Shown here piece by piece: positions 34,485 through 42,605 of a DNA stretch of 64,000 nucleotides. The notes beneath the pieces are model-generated. The model had not been told where the DNA came from and did not search any database. It saw nothing but the letters and a program-made list of their open reading frames with translations. How positions within the stretch are numbered: the first letter of the stretch is position 1; each line of letters opens with the position of its first letter. The stretch comes from Gammaproteobacteria bacterium UBA5109 (GTDB lineage Bacteria > Pseudomonadota > Gammaproteobacteria > Pseudomonadales > Pseudohongiellaceae): assembly GCA_002414385.1 (NCBI GenBank), contig DHZH01000006.1:372001-436000 (forward strand), written 5' to 3'. Made by a program: the position numbers and the translations under genes.

Positions 34485-35954
34485 ATGCTCAACAGCCACA
34501 ATCCACCGGCACTTCTTCCCTATGAATTTGCCCGCCAGAACCGGGTCTTGATTCGCCCCGAGCGTGCGGAACTGTTGCTGACGGAAAAAACCCAGGCCTG
34601 GGTTCTGGCCGAGTTAACACGCTGTAATTACAGGGATTTATCGCCTGTTGAGGTGGACGAGGATGAGTTTAACAAGCTGCTGAGCTCACAATACCAGAAT
34701 CAGCAGAGCTCTTCGGAAGCAGTCATGGCCGGCATGCAGGACTTTGTAGACCTGGAGGAAGCTGCTGCCAGTCTGGAAGAATCAGTGGATCTGCTGGATT
34801 CCGAGAATGATGCGCCGATTATCCGTCTGCTCAATGCCATTTTGTCGGAAGCCCTGAAAGAACAGGCTTCTGACATCCATATCGAGCCCTATGAAAAGCA
34901 GGCTGTCGTGCGTTTCCGTCTGGATGGCGTGCTGCACACGGTGCTGACGCCTTCAGTGCAGATTGCGCCTTTATTGATTTCCCGCATCAAAGTCATGTCG
35001 CGTCTGGATATCGCCGAAAAACGCCTGCCACAGGATGGCCGTATGGCCGTCAAACTTGGCGGGCGTAGTATCGATCTACGTATTTCCACCATGCCCTCGA
35101 CCTACGGTGAGCGGGTGGTTATGCGCTTGCTGGACAAGGATGCCGGCAAGATGCAGACCGATGAACTGGGGATGCCCTCGGCGACCAGGGAAAAACTGGA
35201 AGAATTAATCCGGCGCCCGCATGGCATTATCCTGGTTACAGGTCCCACCGGTTCGGGCAAGACCACCACACTTTACGCAGCCCTGCAGCAAATGAACCGC
35301 CAGGAGCGTAACATCATGACTGTGGAAGATCCGGTGGAATATGATCTGCCGGGTATCAGCCAGACACAGATCAATATCCGTGCCGGCATGACTTTCGCCA
35401 AGGGCTTGCGGGCCATCCTGCGCCAGGATCCGGATGTCGTTCTGATAGGCGAAATCCGCGACAGTGAAACCGCAGAGATTGCTACCCAGGCAAGTCTGAC
35501 CGGCCACTTGGTTCTGTCGACTTTGCATACCAATACAGCTTCAGGTGCTATCACCCGTTTGCAGGATATCGGTATCGACAGTTTCCTGTTAGCTTCCACA
35601 GTGCGTGGAATCATTGCCCAGCGTCTGCTGCGAAAACTCTGCCTGCAATGTCGTCAGGCGATTCCGGCGGATGACTATCAAGGCAAATTAGTGGGGATCG
35701 ACAGTGGTACAAGCATCTATCAGGCTGTTGGCTGTGAGCACTGTAACGGTACCGGTTTTCAGGGGCGTCAGGCCCTGTTTGAGCTGGTGACCATTGATGC
35801 TGAATTACAGAACCTGATTCATGAAGATGCCGGTGAACTGGCACTGGAAGAAGCAGTCAGACGTAAAACGCCCAGTATCAGGGAAGCCGGTTTTGAACAG
35901 GTGCGTCTGGGTAATACCACCATAGAAGAAGTTTTGCGGGTTACCTCACTCTAG
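34485..35954 (+). CDS. gspE: T2SS ATPase GspE
   Basis: The cytoplasmic ATPase that powers pseudopilus assembly (about 489 residues). It shows Walker A GPTGSGKTTT, the Asp box DIHIEPYEKQAVVRFRLDG, Walker B VVLIGEIRDSETAEIA, the His box GHLVLSTLHTNTA and a four-cysteine zinc module (CLQC and CEHCNGTG). The N-terminal GspL-binding region is present. ATG 34485 is directly preceded by an in-frame GTG; neither has a clear ribosome-binding site. First gene of the T2SS operon. Confidence 0.96.
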   Translation: MLNSHNPPALLPYEFARQNRVLIRPERAELLLTEKTQAWVLAELTRCNYRDLSPVEVDEDEFNKLLSSQYQNQQSSSEAVMAGMQDFVDLEEAAASLEESVDLLDSENDAPIIRLLNAILSEALKEQASDIHIEPYEKQAVVRFRLDGVLHTVLTPSVQIAPLLISRIKVMSRLDIAEKRLPQDGRMAVKLGGRSIDLRISTMPSTYGERVVMRLLDKDAGKMQTDELGMPSATREKLEELIRRPHGIILVTGPTGSGKTTTLYAALQQMNRQERNIMTVEDPVEYDLPGISQTQINIRAGMTFAKGLRAILRQDPDVVLIGEIRDSETAEIATQASLTGHLVLSTLHTNTASGAITRLQDIGIDSFLLASTVRGIIAQRLLRKLCLQCRQAIPADDYQGKLVGIDSGTSIYQAVGCEHCNGTGFQGRQALFELVTIDAELQNLIHEDAGELALEEAVRRKTPSIREAGFEQVRLGNTTIEEVLRVTSL

Positions 35955-35963
35955 GGTCATGCC

Positions 35964-37178
35964 ATGCCTGCCTTTGATTATTCAGCATATAACACCGCCG
36001 GGAAACAGATCAGTGGCATCATTGAAGCCGATACTGATCGCCAGGCGCGTCGTTTGCTGAAAGACCGGCATTTGCTGCCTCTGAGCATTTCGGAGATCAG
36101 AAAGAGCAGCAATTCCGCCAGACAGGCACTGGGCAAATCAGCTAACCGCCTGAGTCCTTTTGACCTTTCCCTTATCCTGCGTCAGCTGGCTATTCTGATT
36201 CAGTCCGGGCTGCCTGTTGAAGAAGCCATGAAAATGACTATTGAGCAGGCGGAAAATGCCAAACAGGCGCGTGTGGTACAAAGCTGGCGCAGTGAAATTG
36301 TTGAGGGAAGAAGTTTTTCAGATGCCCTGAGCCGCTGCCCCTATCGCATACCCGATAGTGTTATTGCCGGTGTGGGGGTTGGCGAGGAAAGCGGACACCT
36401 GCATGACATACTCCTGCGACTGGCAGATGAGCAGGAAAACAATGCGGAAAACAGGAAAACCGTCAGTCGCGCGCTGATTTATCCTTTGACCCTGATTATT
36501 ACTTCCATCGCCGTGATCAGCATCATGATGTTATGGGTGGTGCCGAAGATTACGGTAATTTTTGCTTCTTCGGATCGTGAATTACCACTGATTACCCGTA
36601 TTATTGTAGGCCTGAGTGAGTTCACCCAAAGCTACGGTCTGTATTTATTTCTATTTGCCATCCTTGCATTCATTCTCTGGCATCAGGCTCTGAAGGACCC
36701 GCAGCGCAAACGCCGCTGGCATGCTTTTTTACTGAGACTACCCGGGCTGGGAGCATGGATACGCATGGCCAATATTGCCGACTGGTCACGCAGCCTGGGA
36801 ATTCTGTTGGGCAGTGGCGTTCCAGCCTTGTCGGCACTGAAAATTTCCTCAGCGACAGTCAATAATCTGTATTTACGCAAAAAAATGGAAGCTGTAACTG
36901 AAAACATGCGTCAGGGCAGCACACTGCAAAAAGCCCTGACAGAAAACGATCTTGGCAGTGGTTTTCTTAACCATATGGTTGGCAGCGGGGAAGCGTCCAG
37001 TCAGTTGGACCAGATGCTGTTACGCGTGGCCGATTATTACGGGCTGCGACTGAAAAATGCAGTGGAAGTGTTTTTAAAAATATTCAATCCCATTCTAATT
37101 ATATTGATGGGACTGGTTATTCTGTCCATTGTTGCAGCAGTGATGCTGCCGATTATGGACATGAATAATATGATTTAG
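35964..37178 (+). CDS. gspF: T2SS inner-membrane platform protein GspF
   Basis: A 404-residue polytopic protein with the two GspF domains (about residues 70-190 and 270-395), each of the form LRQLAILIQSGLPVEEAM / RSLGILLGSGVPALSALK, and three membrane helices. It is the platform through which GspE motion drives pseudopilin addition. It starts 9 bases after gspE stops. Confidence 0.96.
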   Translation: MPAFDYSAYNTAGKQISGIIEADTDRQARRLLKDRHLLPLSISEIRKSSNSARQALGKSANRLSPFDLSLILRQLAILIQSGLPVEEAMKMTIEQAENAKQARVVQSWRSEIVEGRSFSDALSRCPYRIPDSVIAGVGVGEESGHLHDILLRLADEQENNAENRKTVSRALIYPLTLIITSIAVISIMMLWVVPKITVIFASSDRELPLITRIIVGLSEFTQSYGLYLFLFAILAFILWHQALKDPQRKRRWHAFLLRLPGLGAWIRMANIADWSRSLGILLGSGVPALSALKISSATVNNLYLRKKMEAVTENMRQGSTLQKALTENDLGSGFLNHMVGSGEASSQLDQMLLRVADYYGLRLKNAVEVFLKIFNPILIILMGLVILSIVAAVMLPIMDMNNMI

Positions 37179-37207
37179 GGCCTGTTAACAGGCTCCAGGA
37201 GAAAATG

Positions 37208-37639
37208 ATGATGACAAAGACAAAATGTATGCGCGGTTTTACCCTGATTGAGATTATGGTTGTAGTGGCGGTTATCGCTCTGCTGGGGGCAATGATTGGT
37301 CCGACCCTGTTCAACAAGGTGCAACAGGCAGAAGAAGCCCGGGTAGCCAGTGATTTACGGGCAATTGAAAGCGCCCTGAAATTTTACCGCCTGGATAATT
37401 ACCGCTATCCCACCCAAAGCCAGGGACTGGAAGCCTTGATGAGATCGCCGGACGGTAACAGCAGCAACTGGAACGGCCCATACCTGGATTCCATGCCAAT
37501 GGATCCCTGGGGGCAGGAATACGTCTATGCCTATCCCAGTACCCATGAGCGAGATTTCGATATCTATACCCTGGGTGCCGACCAGCAGGAAGGCGGTGAT
37601 GGCGCTGATACCGACTGGGGGAACTGGAACATCCAGTAA
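37208..37639 (+). CDS. gspG: T2SS major pseudopilin GspG
   Basis: A 143-residue pseudopilin with the type IV prepilin cleavage site RG/FTLIEIMVVVAVIALLG and the calcium-binding C-terminal part (GADQQEGGDGADTDWGNWN). Three ATGs stand in a row at 37205, 37208 and 37211. AGGAG at 37197-37201 gives 6 bases to the second, which I take as the start. The prepilin peptidase needed to process it is not in this window. Confidence 0.95.
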   Translation: MMTKTKCMRGFTLIEIMVVVAVIALLGAMIGPTLFNKVQQAEEARVASDLRAIESALKFYRLDNYRYPTQSQGLEALMRSPDGNSSNWNGPYLDSMPMDPWGQEYVYAYPSTHERDFDIYTLGADQQEGGDGADTDWGNWNIQ

Positions 37640-37645
37640 ACAAAA

Positions 37646-38158
37646 GTGTCACCTGCAATAAAACAAAAAGGTTTCACCCTGCTGGAAGTCCTGGTGGTGG
37701 TATTTATTATCGCTATCATGACCGGGCTGAGTTTTTTTGCATTGAACCAGGCAACGGACCGGCGTTATACCAGTCAGGCTGAAGATTTCCGTGTCTGGCT
37801 ACAACAGCTTTCCGACATGGCCATGCTGGAGGGTGCGGCCTACGGTGTCAGTTATGCGCAGGAAGGTCTGCAGCCTGTCGTGTATTACGATTATGCCTGG
37901 TATCGTGTCAGCACCCCCGGCGTATTCCGCTTTAATGATGCAGCAAGTCTGTCCCTGGTGGCAGAAGGCAGCGGCGATTTACAGCCGGTCCGGCAATCGG
38001 CAAACGGGCAACAAAGACTGCCCGAACTGATCATGTCACCAGACGGTTACCTGGAACCGGACCTCGACCTGGCCCTGCGCTTTGAGAGTTTTGCTCCGGT
38101 ATTCAAGTTTCGTCAGGATAACGACGGCATAAACCTGATTCTTGAGCGGGACCTGTAA
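37646..38158 (+). CDS. gspH: T2SS minor pseudopilin GspH
   Basis: A 170-residue pseudopilin with cleavage site KG/FTLLEVLVVVFIIAIMTG near the N-terminus and the expected hydrophobic helix. The GTG start lies 6 bases after gspG. GspH sits in the minor pseudopilin tip region. Its TAA overlaps the gspI ATG (TAATG). Confidence 0.9.
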   Translation: MSPAIKQKGFTLLEVLVVVFIIAIMTGLSFFALNQATDRRYTSQAEDFRVWLQQLSDMAMLEGAAYGVSYAQEGLQPVVYYDYAWYRVSTPGVFRFNDAASLSLVAEGSGDLQPVRQSANGQQRLPELIMSPDGYLEPDLDLALRFESFAPVFKFRQDNDGINLILERDL

Positions 38159-38562
38159 TGCAAAACCGCAATACTCAGCAAGGTTTTACCCTGATTGAAG
38201 TGGTCGTGGCACTGACGATTCTGTCCTGGGTGCTGGGTTCAGTGTTGTTTCTGGTATCCCAGTATGCAGATGAGCGCATCATGATGCGCGAACGCTTTTA
38301 CGGCAATCAGGTTGCCTGGAATCAAATGATGGAAAATTACCAGCTTTCCAGAGGCTGGTCGCCATTGGGTGAAAGTAACCGTATTGAACTGTCAGGTGAA
38401 GAAGAACAGGATGGACAGACCTGGTTCTGGCAAATGAACATTACTAGAGCCATGGGCAGAAACCTGTTTCGTTATGAGACCCGTGTAGCTGCCGAGTCTG
38501 AACAATCCAGTGCAAGCACGCTGGTGATGTATCTGCTGGGCGCAGAAGGGGAGCAGCCATGA
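38158..38562 (+). CDS. gspI: T2SS minor pseudopilin GspI
   Basis: A 134-residue pseudopilin with QG/FTLIEVVVALTILSWVLG and the short C-terminal globular domain typical of GspI, which nucleates the I-J-K tip complex. Translational coupling on both sides: one-base overlap with gspH and four-base overlap (ATGA) with gspJ. Confidence 0.92.
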   Translation: MQNRNTQQGFTLIEVVVALTILSWVLGSVLFLVSQYADERIMMRERFYGNQVAWNQMMENYQLSRGWSPLGESNRIELSGEEEQDGQTWFWQMNITRAMGRNLFRYETRVAAESEQSSASTLVMYLLGAEGEQP

Positions 38563-39176
38563 ACAAAGCTGCGATGCAGGGATTTACCCTGCTGGAAACG
38601 CTGGTATCCCTGATGTTGCTGGCGGTCATGTCGGTAATGGCCTATCAGGCTATTGAAGCCGTGCTGGGAGCCAATCAGCGCAGTAAGGAAGAGTTGGCAG
38701 GCGAGCTTGAAATTCAGCATGCCTGGCAGATTCTGAGCAATGATTTTCTGCATTTACGTGCCCGGCCCTATGCTGATGGATTCGGTGGCATTGAAGCTGC
38801 GTATCAGACCGGTACCAGCGACATTCTGCTGAGTTTTACTCGTGGAGGAGGGGCTGTGCTGGGGTCCAACCCGACCGGCCTGAGCCGGATCCAGTACAGT
38901 CTTGATGATGATGGCAGGCTGCTGCGAACTGTCTGGCCTGCCTATGTTTCGTTGCGTGATTCTGACGGTCAGGAGCGGGTCTTGCTGAACAATGTTGCCA
39001 ACATAGAGTTCAGTCAGCTGAGTGAGCTGGGTTACTACAGCCTGGACTGGCCGCCAATTGATGCAGAGCTTGAAGATAACCGGCGCAGCCTGCCCCAGAT
39101 GGTGGAAGTGACTATTGAAATGGAAGATGGCAGTAGTACGCGGCGCTTGTTCCCGGGGGTAGAGAACAATGGCTAG
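38559..39176 (+). CDS. gspJ: T2SS minor pseudopilin GspJ
   Basis: A 205-residue pseudopilin with cleavage site QG/FTLLETLVSLMLLAVMSV and a GspJ C-terminal domain (VVRTVWP-like segment LLRTVWPAYVSLRDS, later WPPIDAELEDNRRSLPQMVEV). Part of the tip complex. It overlaps gspI by four and gspK by eight bases. Confidence 0.92.
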   Translation: MNKAAMQGFTLLETLVSLMLLAVMSVMAYQAIEAVLGANQRSKEELAGELEIQHAWQILSNDFLHLRARPYADGFGGIEAAYQTGTSDILLSFTRGGGAVLGSNPTGLSRIQYSLDDDGRLLRTVWPAYVSLRDSDGQERVLLNNVANIEFSQLSELGYYSLDWPPIDAELEDNRRSLPQMVEVTIEMEDGSSTRRLFPGVENNG

Positions 39177-40236
39177 GGACATGAGGCTGCAGCGACATAA
39201 GGGCATTGCTTTACTGGCAGCACTGATTTTTATGCTGGCCATTGTGCTGACCATGGGCAATATCTTTTATTCACACCAGCTTGATGTCTCCCGCCTGAGC
39301 AAAAACCTGCACGGTGACCAGGCCCTGCTTCTGGCCCTGAGTGCGGAAAACTGGGCCAGACAATTGTTATCTGCCGAACAGGATGACCCGGAAGTGGATA
39401 ACCTGCAGGAAAACTGGGCTATTGCAGTTCCGGTATTACCGATTGAAGGTGGTTTTTTGCGCGGCTGTCTGCAGGATTTGCAGGGGCGGGTTAATCTTAG
39501 CTCTTTTGGTGTTTATGACAGTGAGCGTCTCAATGCGGAAATGCAAAATGAAGCCAACGGGCTGGCTCGTATGTGGCTGAGCCTGTTACGCATGCACGAG
39601 CTGTCTTTTAATGAAGCCTCAGTGGCGACCATTATTGACTGGGTGGATGTTGACGATACCCGGATCAGCGAATGGGGTGCGGAACAGCAGAGCTATGATG
39701 CGAACCGGACTCTGGTGATGGTGGCCAACTCTGTGCTGACAGATATAGAAGAACTGGCCGTGATGCGCGGCTATGGTCCCAACTCGCTTGCATTACTCCG
39801 CCCCTGGCTTTCAGCCCTGCCGCGACCGACAACAATCAATATCAATACAGCACCGCAGCAGATTCTTCAGGCAATGGGTGGTACATTGCCTCAGGCATTT
39901 AGTGATTACGTGCTTTCAGAACGGCCTTTCTACAGCCTAGAGTCTTTTCATGAGGGGTTGGCGGCAGCAATGGATATGGAAATTCAGGAAGTGGAAACAA
40001 TGTGGCCGGACAATCTGGTTGGTATAAACAGTGATTATTTCAGCTTACAGTTACAGGTCAGTCTGGGAGAATCCCAGTTACAGATCGAAAGCATTCTGGG
40101 ACGCTTTGACCGAAATGAACCGGCAGTTATATCGCGGACAGTGACAGTGGTTCCTGCCATGGCAGGGCGTCTGGACGGGAGTGAGAATTTAAATCGTGCT
40201 CAGACGGGTATCTGTGAGCACCTGGAGTCCAGTTAA
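39169..40236 (+). CDS. gspK: T2SS minor pseudopilin GspK
   Basis: A 355-residue, large minor pseudopilin: KG/IALLAALIFMLAIVLTMGN at the N-terminus with a helix lacking the usual Glu5 (Ala there), as is normal for GspK, and a large domain with INLNTAP-like TININTAPQQILQAM and the SAM-like helical insert. It caps the pseudopilus. Its start lies inside the end of gspJ. Confidence 0.93.
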   Translation: MARDMRLQRHKGIALLAALIFMLAIVLTMGNIFYSHQLDVSRLSKNLHGDQALLLALSAENWARQLLSAEQDDPEVDNLQENWAIAVPVLPIEGGFLRGCLQDLQGRVNLSSFGVYDSERLNAEMQNEANGLARMWLSLLRMHELSFNEASVATIIDWVDVDDTRISEWGAEQQSYDANRTLVMVANSVLTDIEELAVMRGYGPNSLALLRPWLSALPRPTTININTAPQQILQAMGGTLPQAFSDYVLSERPFYSLESFHEGLAAAMDMEIQEVETMWPDNLVGINSDYFSLQLQVSLGESQLQIESILGRFDRNEPAVISRTVTVVPAMAGRLDGSENLNRAQTGICEHLESS

Positions 40237-41315
40237 TGCAATTGCATTTTAATGAACTAGCACAGAGTCAGAAACGGCTGGATGCAGATCAGGCACATCT
40301 GATCTGGGTGCCTTCCTCTGCCATCGTTGTCCATGAAGTGCAGGCGCCGAAAGCACCGAAAAGAAAATGGCCGGAGCTCCTGCCATGGATGCTGGAAGAA
40401 AAGTTATTACAGGCGCCACAGGATTCACATTTTATTATCGCCTCGAAACAGGGTGAGCAACTGACAGTTCTGGTTACGGCAAAAAGCCAGATACGCGAAT
40501 GGCAGCAAAGCATTAGCTCGGCAGGGGCCAGTAACTACTCTTTACTGCCGGATTTCCTGGCACTTCCCTGGCATTCTGGACTGATCAGTATCGCCAGGCA
40601 GGAAGAGCAGATACTGGTGCGTTACGGAGAACTACAGGGTTTTGCAGCGCCGGCAGAGCTGGCCTGGCTGATGTTGCGTAAACTGGATGCAGATAGTGTA
40701 TCTCCCCGGGGTCTTGCCGTCTGTCTCCCGGAAACAGATTTGCTAGTGGACCTGCAGGCCAGGGTTGAAGTCAGGCATGGCGAACCGGACTGGCAACAGG
40801 CTGCTGTGCTTCCCTCGGCAAATTTATTGCAGGGCGAGTTCAGTCTGCAACAGTCAGCTGGCATGGCCAGAGCCTGGCTGGCAACGGCAGCATTACTTGT
40901 TCTGAGTATTGGACTGGGTTTCCTGAGTCTGCATCTGGAAAACCGCCAGCTGGCTGCAGAAGTGGAGCAACTGGCTGATAGCAACCGCAGCGAATTTTAT
41001 CGTCAGTTTCCCGGGCTGAGCATACAATCAGGCAATATCCGGCAGACACTTGAAAGTTTTATTTCAGACCGTTTTCGCCAACGGGCCAGTCTTGAACAGG
41101 TCGGCATGCGGGTACTGCAGGATATCGACAGTGTGCTTTCTGCCTGTAACTGCAGCCTGCAGGGATTACAATGGACAGCTGAAGGCCTGGAATTGAGTCT
41201 GCCATTGTCTGCTGCAGAACGGGTAGAGGACTGGCAGTTTGCTGCCTATACCAAGCAGAGCATGGCCCAGGCTGAAGAAGGTCTGACAGTCATGTTACGA
41301 CCGGAGTATGACTGA
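40236..41315 (+). CDS. gspL: T2SS inner-membrane protein GspL
   Basis: A 359-residue protein: an actin-like cytoplasmic domain (about residues 1-200, with PKAPKRKWPELLPWMLEEKL as the GspE-facing segment), one membrane helix (about 210-232, AWLATAALLVLSIGLGFL) and a periplasmic ferredoxin-like domain. GspL links GspE to GspM and the pseudopilus. One-base overlap with both neighbours. Confidence 0.9.
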   Translation: MQLHFNELAQSQKRLDADQAHLIWVPSSAIVVHEVQAPKAPKRKWPELLPWMLEEKLLQAPQDSHFIIASKQGEQLTVLVTAKSQIREWQQSISSAGASNYSLLPDFLALPWHSGLISIARQEEQILVRYGELQGFAAPAELAWLMLRKLDADSVSPRGLAVCLPETDLLVDLQARVEVRHGEPDWQQAAVLPSANLLQGEFSLQQSAGMARAWLATAALLVLSIGLGFLSLHLENRQLAAEVEQLADSNRSEFYRQFPGLSIQSGNIRQTLESFISDRFRQRASLEQVGMRVLQDIDSVLSACNCSLQGLQWTAEGLELSLPLSAAERVEDWQFAAYTKQSMAQAEEGLTVMLRPEYD

Positions 41316-41791
41316 TGGCGGATAAATTGACGCAATTCTGGTCCGCTCTGCAACAGCGTGAACGCCACACGATTCTTGCTGGGGCCTTGCTGATTTTGCT
41401 GGCGGCACTTTACCTGATTTTCGACAGCATCTGGGTGACCCGCACTGCATTAATCGATGAGCGTGCTGACTTGCTGGCCGAGCAAGCCTGGATGCAGGAT
41501 CAGGCCGAATTGGCAGTGCAGCTGCAGAATAATTGCCGGGACCTGCGGATTATGTCGCTGGCCGCCCGGGAACGCCTGAATCTGCTGGTTAATCGCAACG
41601 GACTTGCCATGCAAAACCTGAGGGTTGATGATGACGCCTATTCTTTTGAGCTGCGAACTGAAGACGGCAATAACATTCTGCAATTCATTCATCATAGTGC
41701 CTGCCAGGGATTTTCACTGAGCGCCCTGACTATAAGCCGTGAAGCAGCGAATGCCTATCTGGGCCGGGTGGAGTTTCAACATGAAGGCTGA
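41315..41791 (+). CDS. gspM: T2SS inner-membrane protein GspM
   Basis: A 158-residue protein with a short cytoplasmic tail (QQRERHTI), a membrane helix (about residues 20-38) and a periplasmic domain ending in ALTISREAANAYLGRVEF. This is the standard GspM layout; it pairs with GspL. The end overlaps the gspC start by 11 bases. Confidence 0.88.
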   Translation: MADKLTQFWSALQQRERHTILAGALLILLAALYLIFDSIWVTRTALIDERADLLAEQAWMQDQAELAVQLQNNCRDLRIMSLAARERLNLLVNRNGLAMQNLRVDDDAYSFELRTEDGNNILQFIHHSACQGFSLSALTISREAANAYLGRVEFQHEG

Positions 41792-42605
41792 AATTCTGCG
41801 CAAGCGATTAAATATATTCCTCATACTGTGCTCCCTGGCACTGCTGCTTGTGATTATCTGGCAGCAGTTCTTTATGGTCGGCACTGCAATTCAGCCGGGT
41901 ATTCAGCTGGTGCAACCAGCTCCGGCGGTTTCTGCCAATTTAAGCTGGCGCTGGTTTGGCGAGGCCGGACCTGGCGCCCAGGCACGACAACTTGAAGATG
42001 ATGAACAGGAGCAACTGGCCGAGGCCAGCATTAATGCCGAACTGCTGGGTGTAGTCAGAACAGAGGACAGGGCAACCGCAACCATCAGTATTAACGGGCA
42101 AGCGGAAAAAGTATTCAGCATTGGTGATGAATTACAAAGCGGAATTGAATTAATCAGTGTCACGACCTCGCGCATTATCCTGAACGAGCGTGGCAGACGT
42201 GTTCAGATAACCATGCGCCGGCCTGATAACATGCTGGTCAGAGCAAGTAATGTTCAAGCAGGTAATGCCACTGCTGTGCAGTTGCAGAATAATTTTTCCC
42301 TGCCCAACATGTTCAATGCAGTACCGGTACAACTGGAAAATAATACAACCGGATTTCAACTCGACAGTTTATCCGAGGAAATACGGACGCTGACAGAGAT
42401 AGAAGAAGGTGATGTAATCGTTCAGGTCGGCAACAATTCAATCGATGACCTGATGGCCAATCCGGGACAATGGATGAATTTCAGTACTGAAACCACCCTG
42501 CCGGTGACGCTTATGCGCGACGGACAGGAAACCACGATTTATGTGAATGCCTTCAGCTTATCAGCAAGAATATTACCCAATATCAATATCGAGTCGATGC
42601 AATAA
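41781..42605 (+). CDS. gspC: T2SS protein GspC (XpsN-type), linking platform and secretin
   Basis: A protein of about 274 residues starting MKAEILRKRLNIFLILCSL, with one membrane helix, a periplasmic homology region (ELLGVVRTEDRATATISING, FSIGDELQSGIEL) that binds GspD N0, and a C-terminal PDZ-like part (EIEEGDVIVQVGNNSIDD). A longer reading from 41739 runs inside gspM and is not supported. Its place between M and D, rather than at the operon head, is that of xpsN in Xanthomonas. Confidence 0.85.
   Translation: MKAEILRKRLNIFLILCSLALLLVIIWQQFFMVGTAIQPGIQLVQPAPAVSANLSWRWFGEAGPGAQARQLEDDEQEQLAEASINAELLGVVRTEDRATATISINGQAEKVFSIGDELQSGIELISVTTSRIILNERGRRVQITMRRPDNMLVRASNVQAGNATAVQLQNNFSLPNMFNAVPVQLENNTTGFQLDSLSEEIRTLTEIEEGDVIVQVGNNSIDDLMANPGQWMNFSTETTLPVTLMRDGQETTIYVNAFSLSARILPNINIESMQ

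Noticed and set aside
41739..41780. Longer GspC start
   Set aside because: Adds 14 residues read from inside gspM; the later ATG gives the usual short cytoplasmic tail before the membrane helix.
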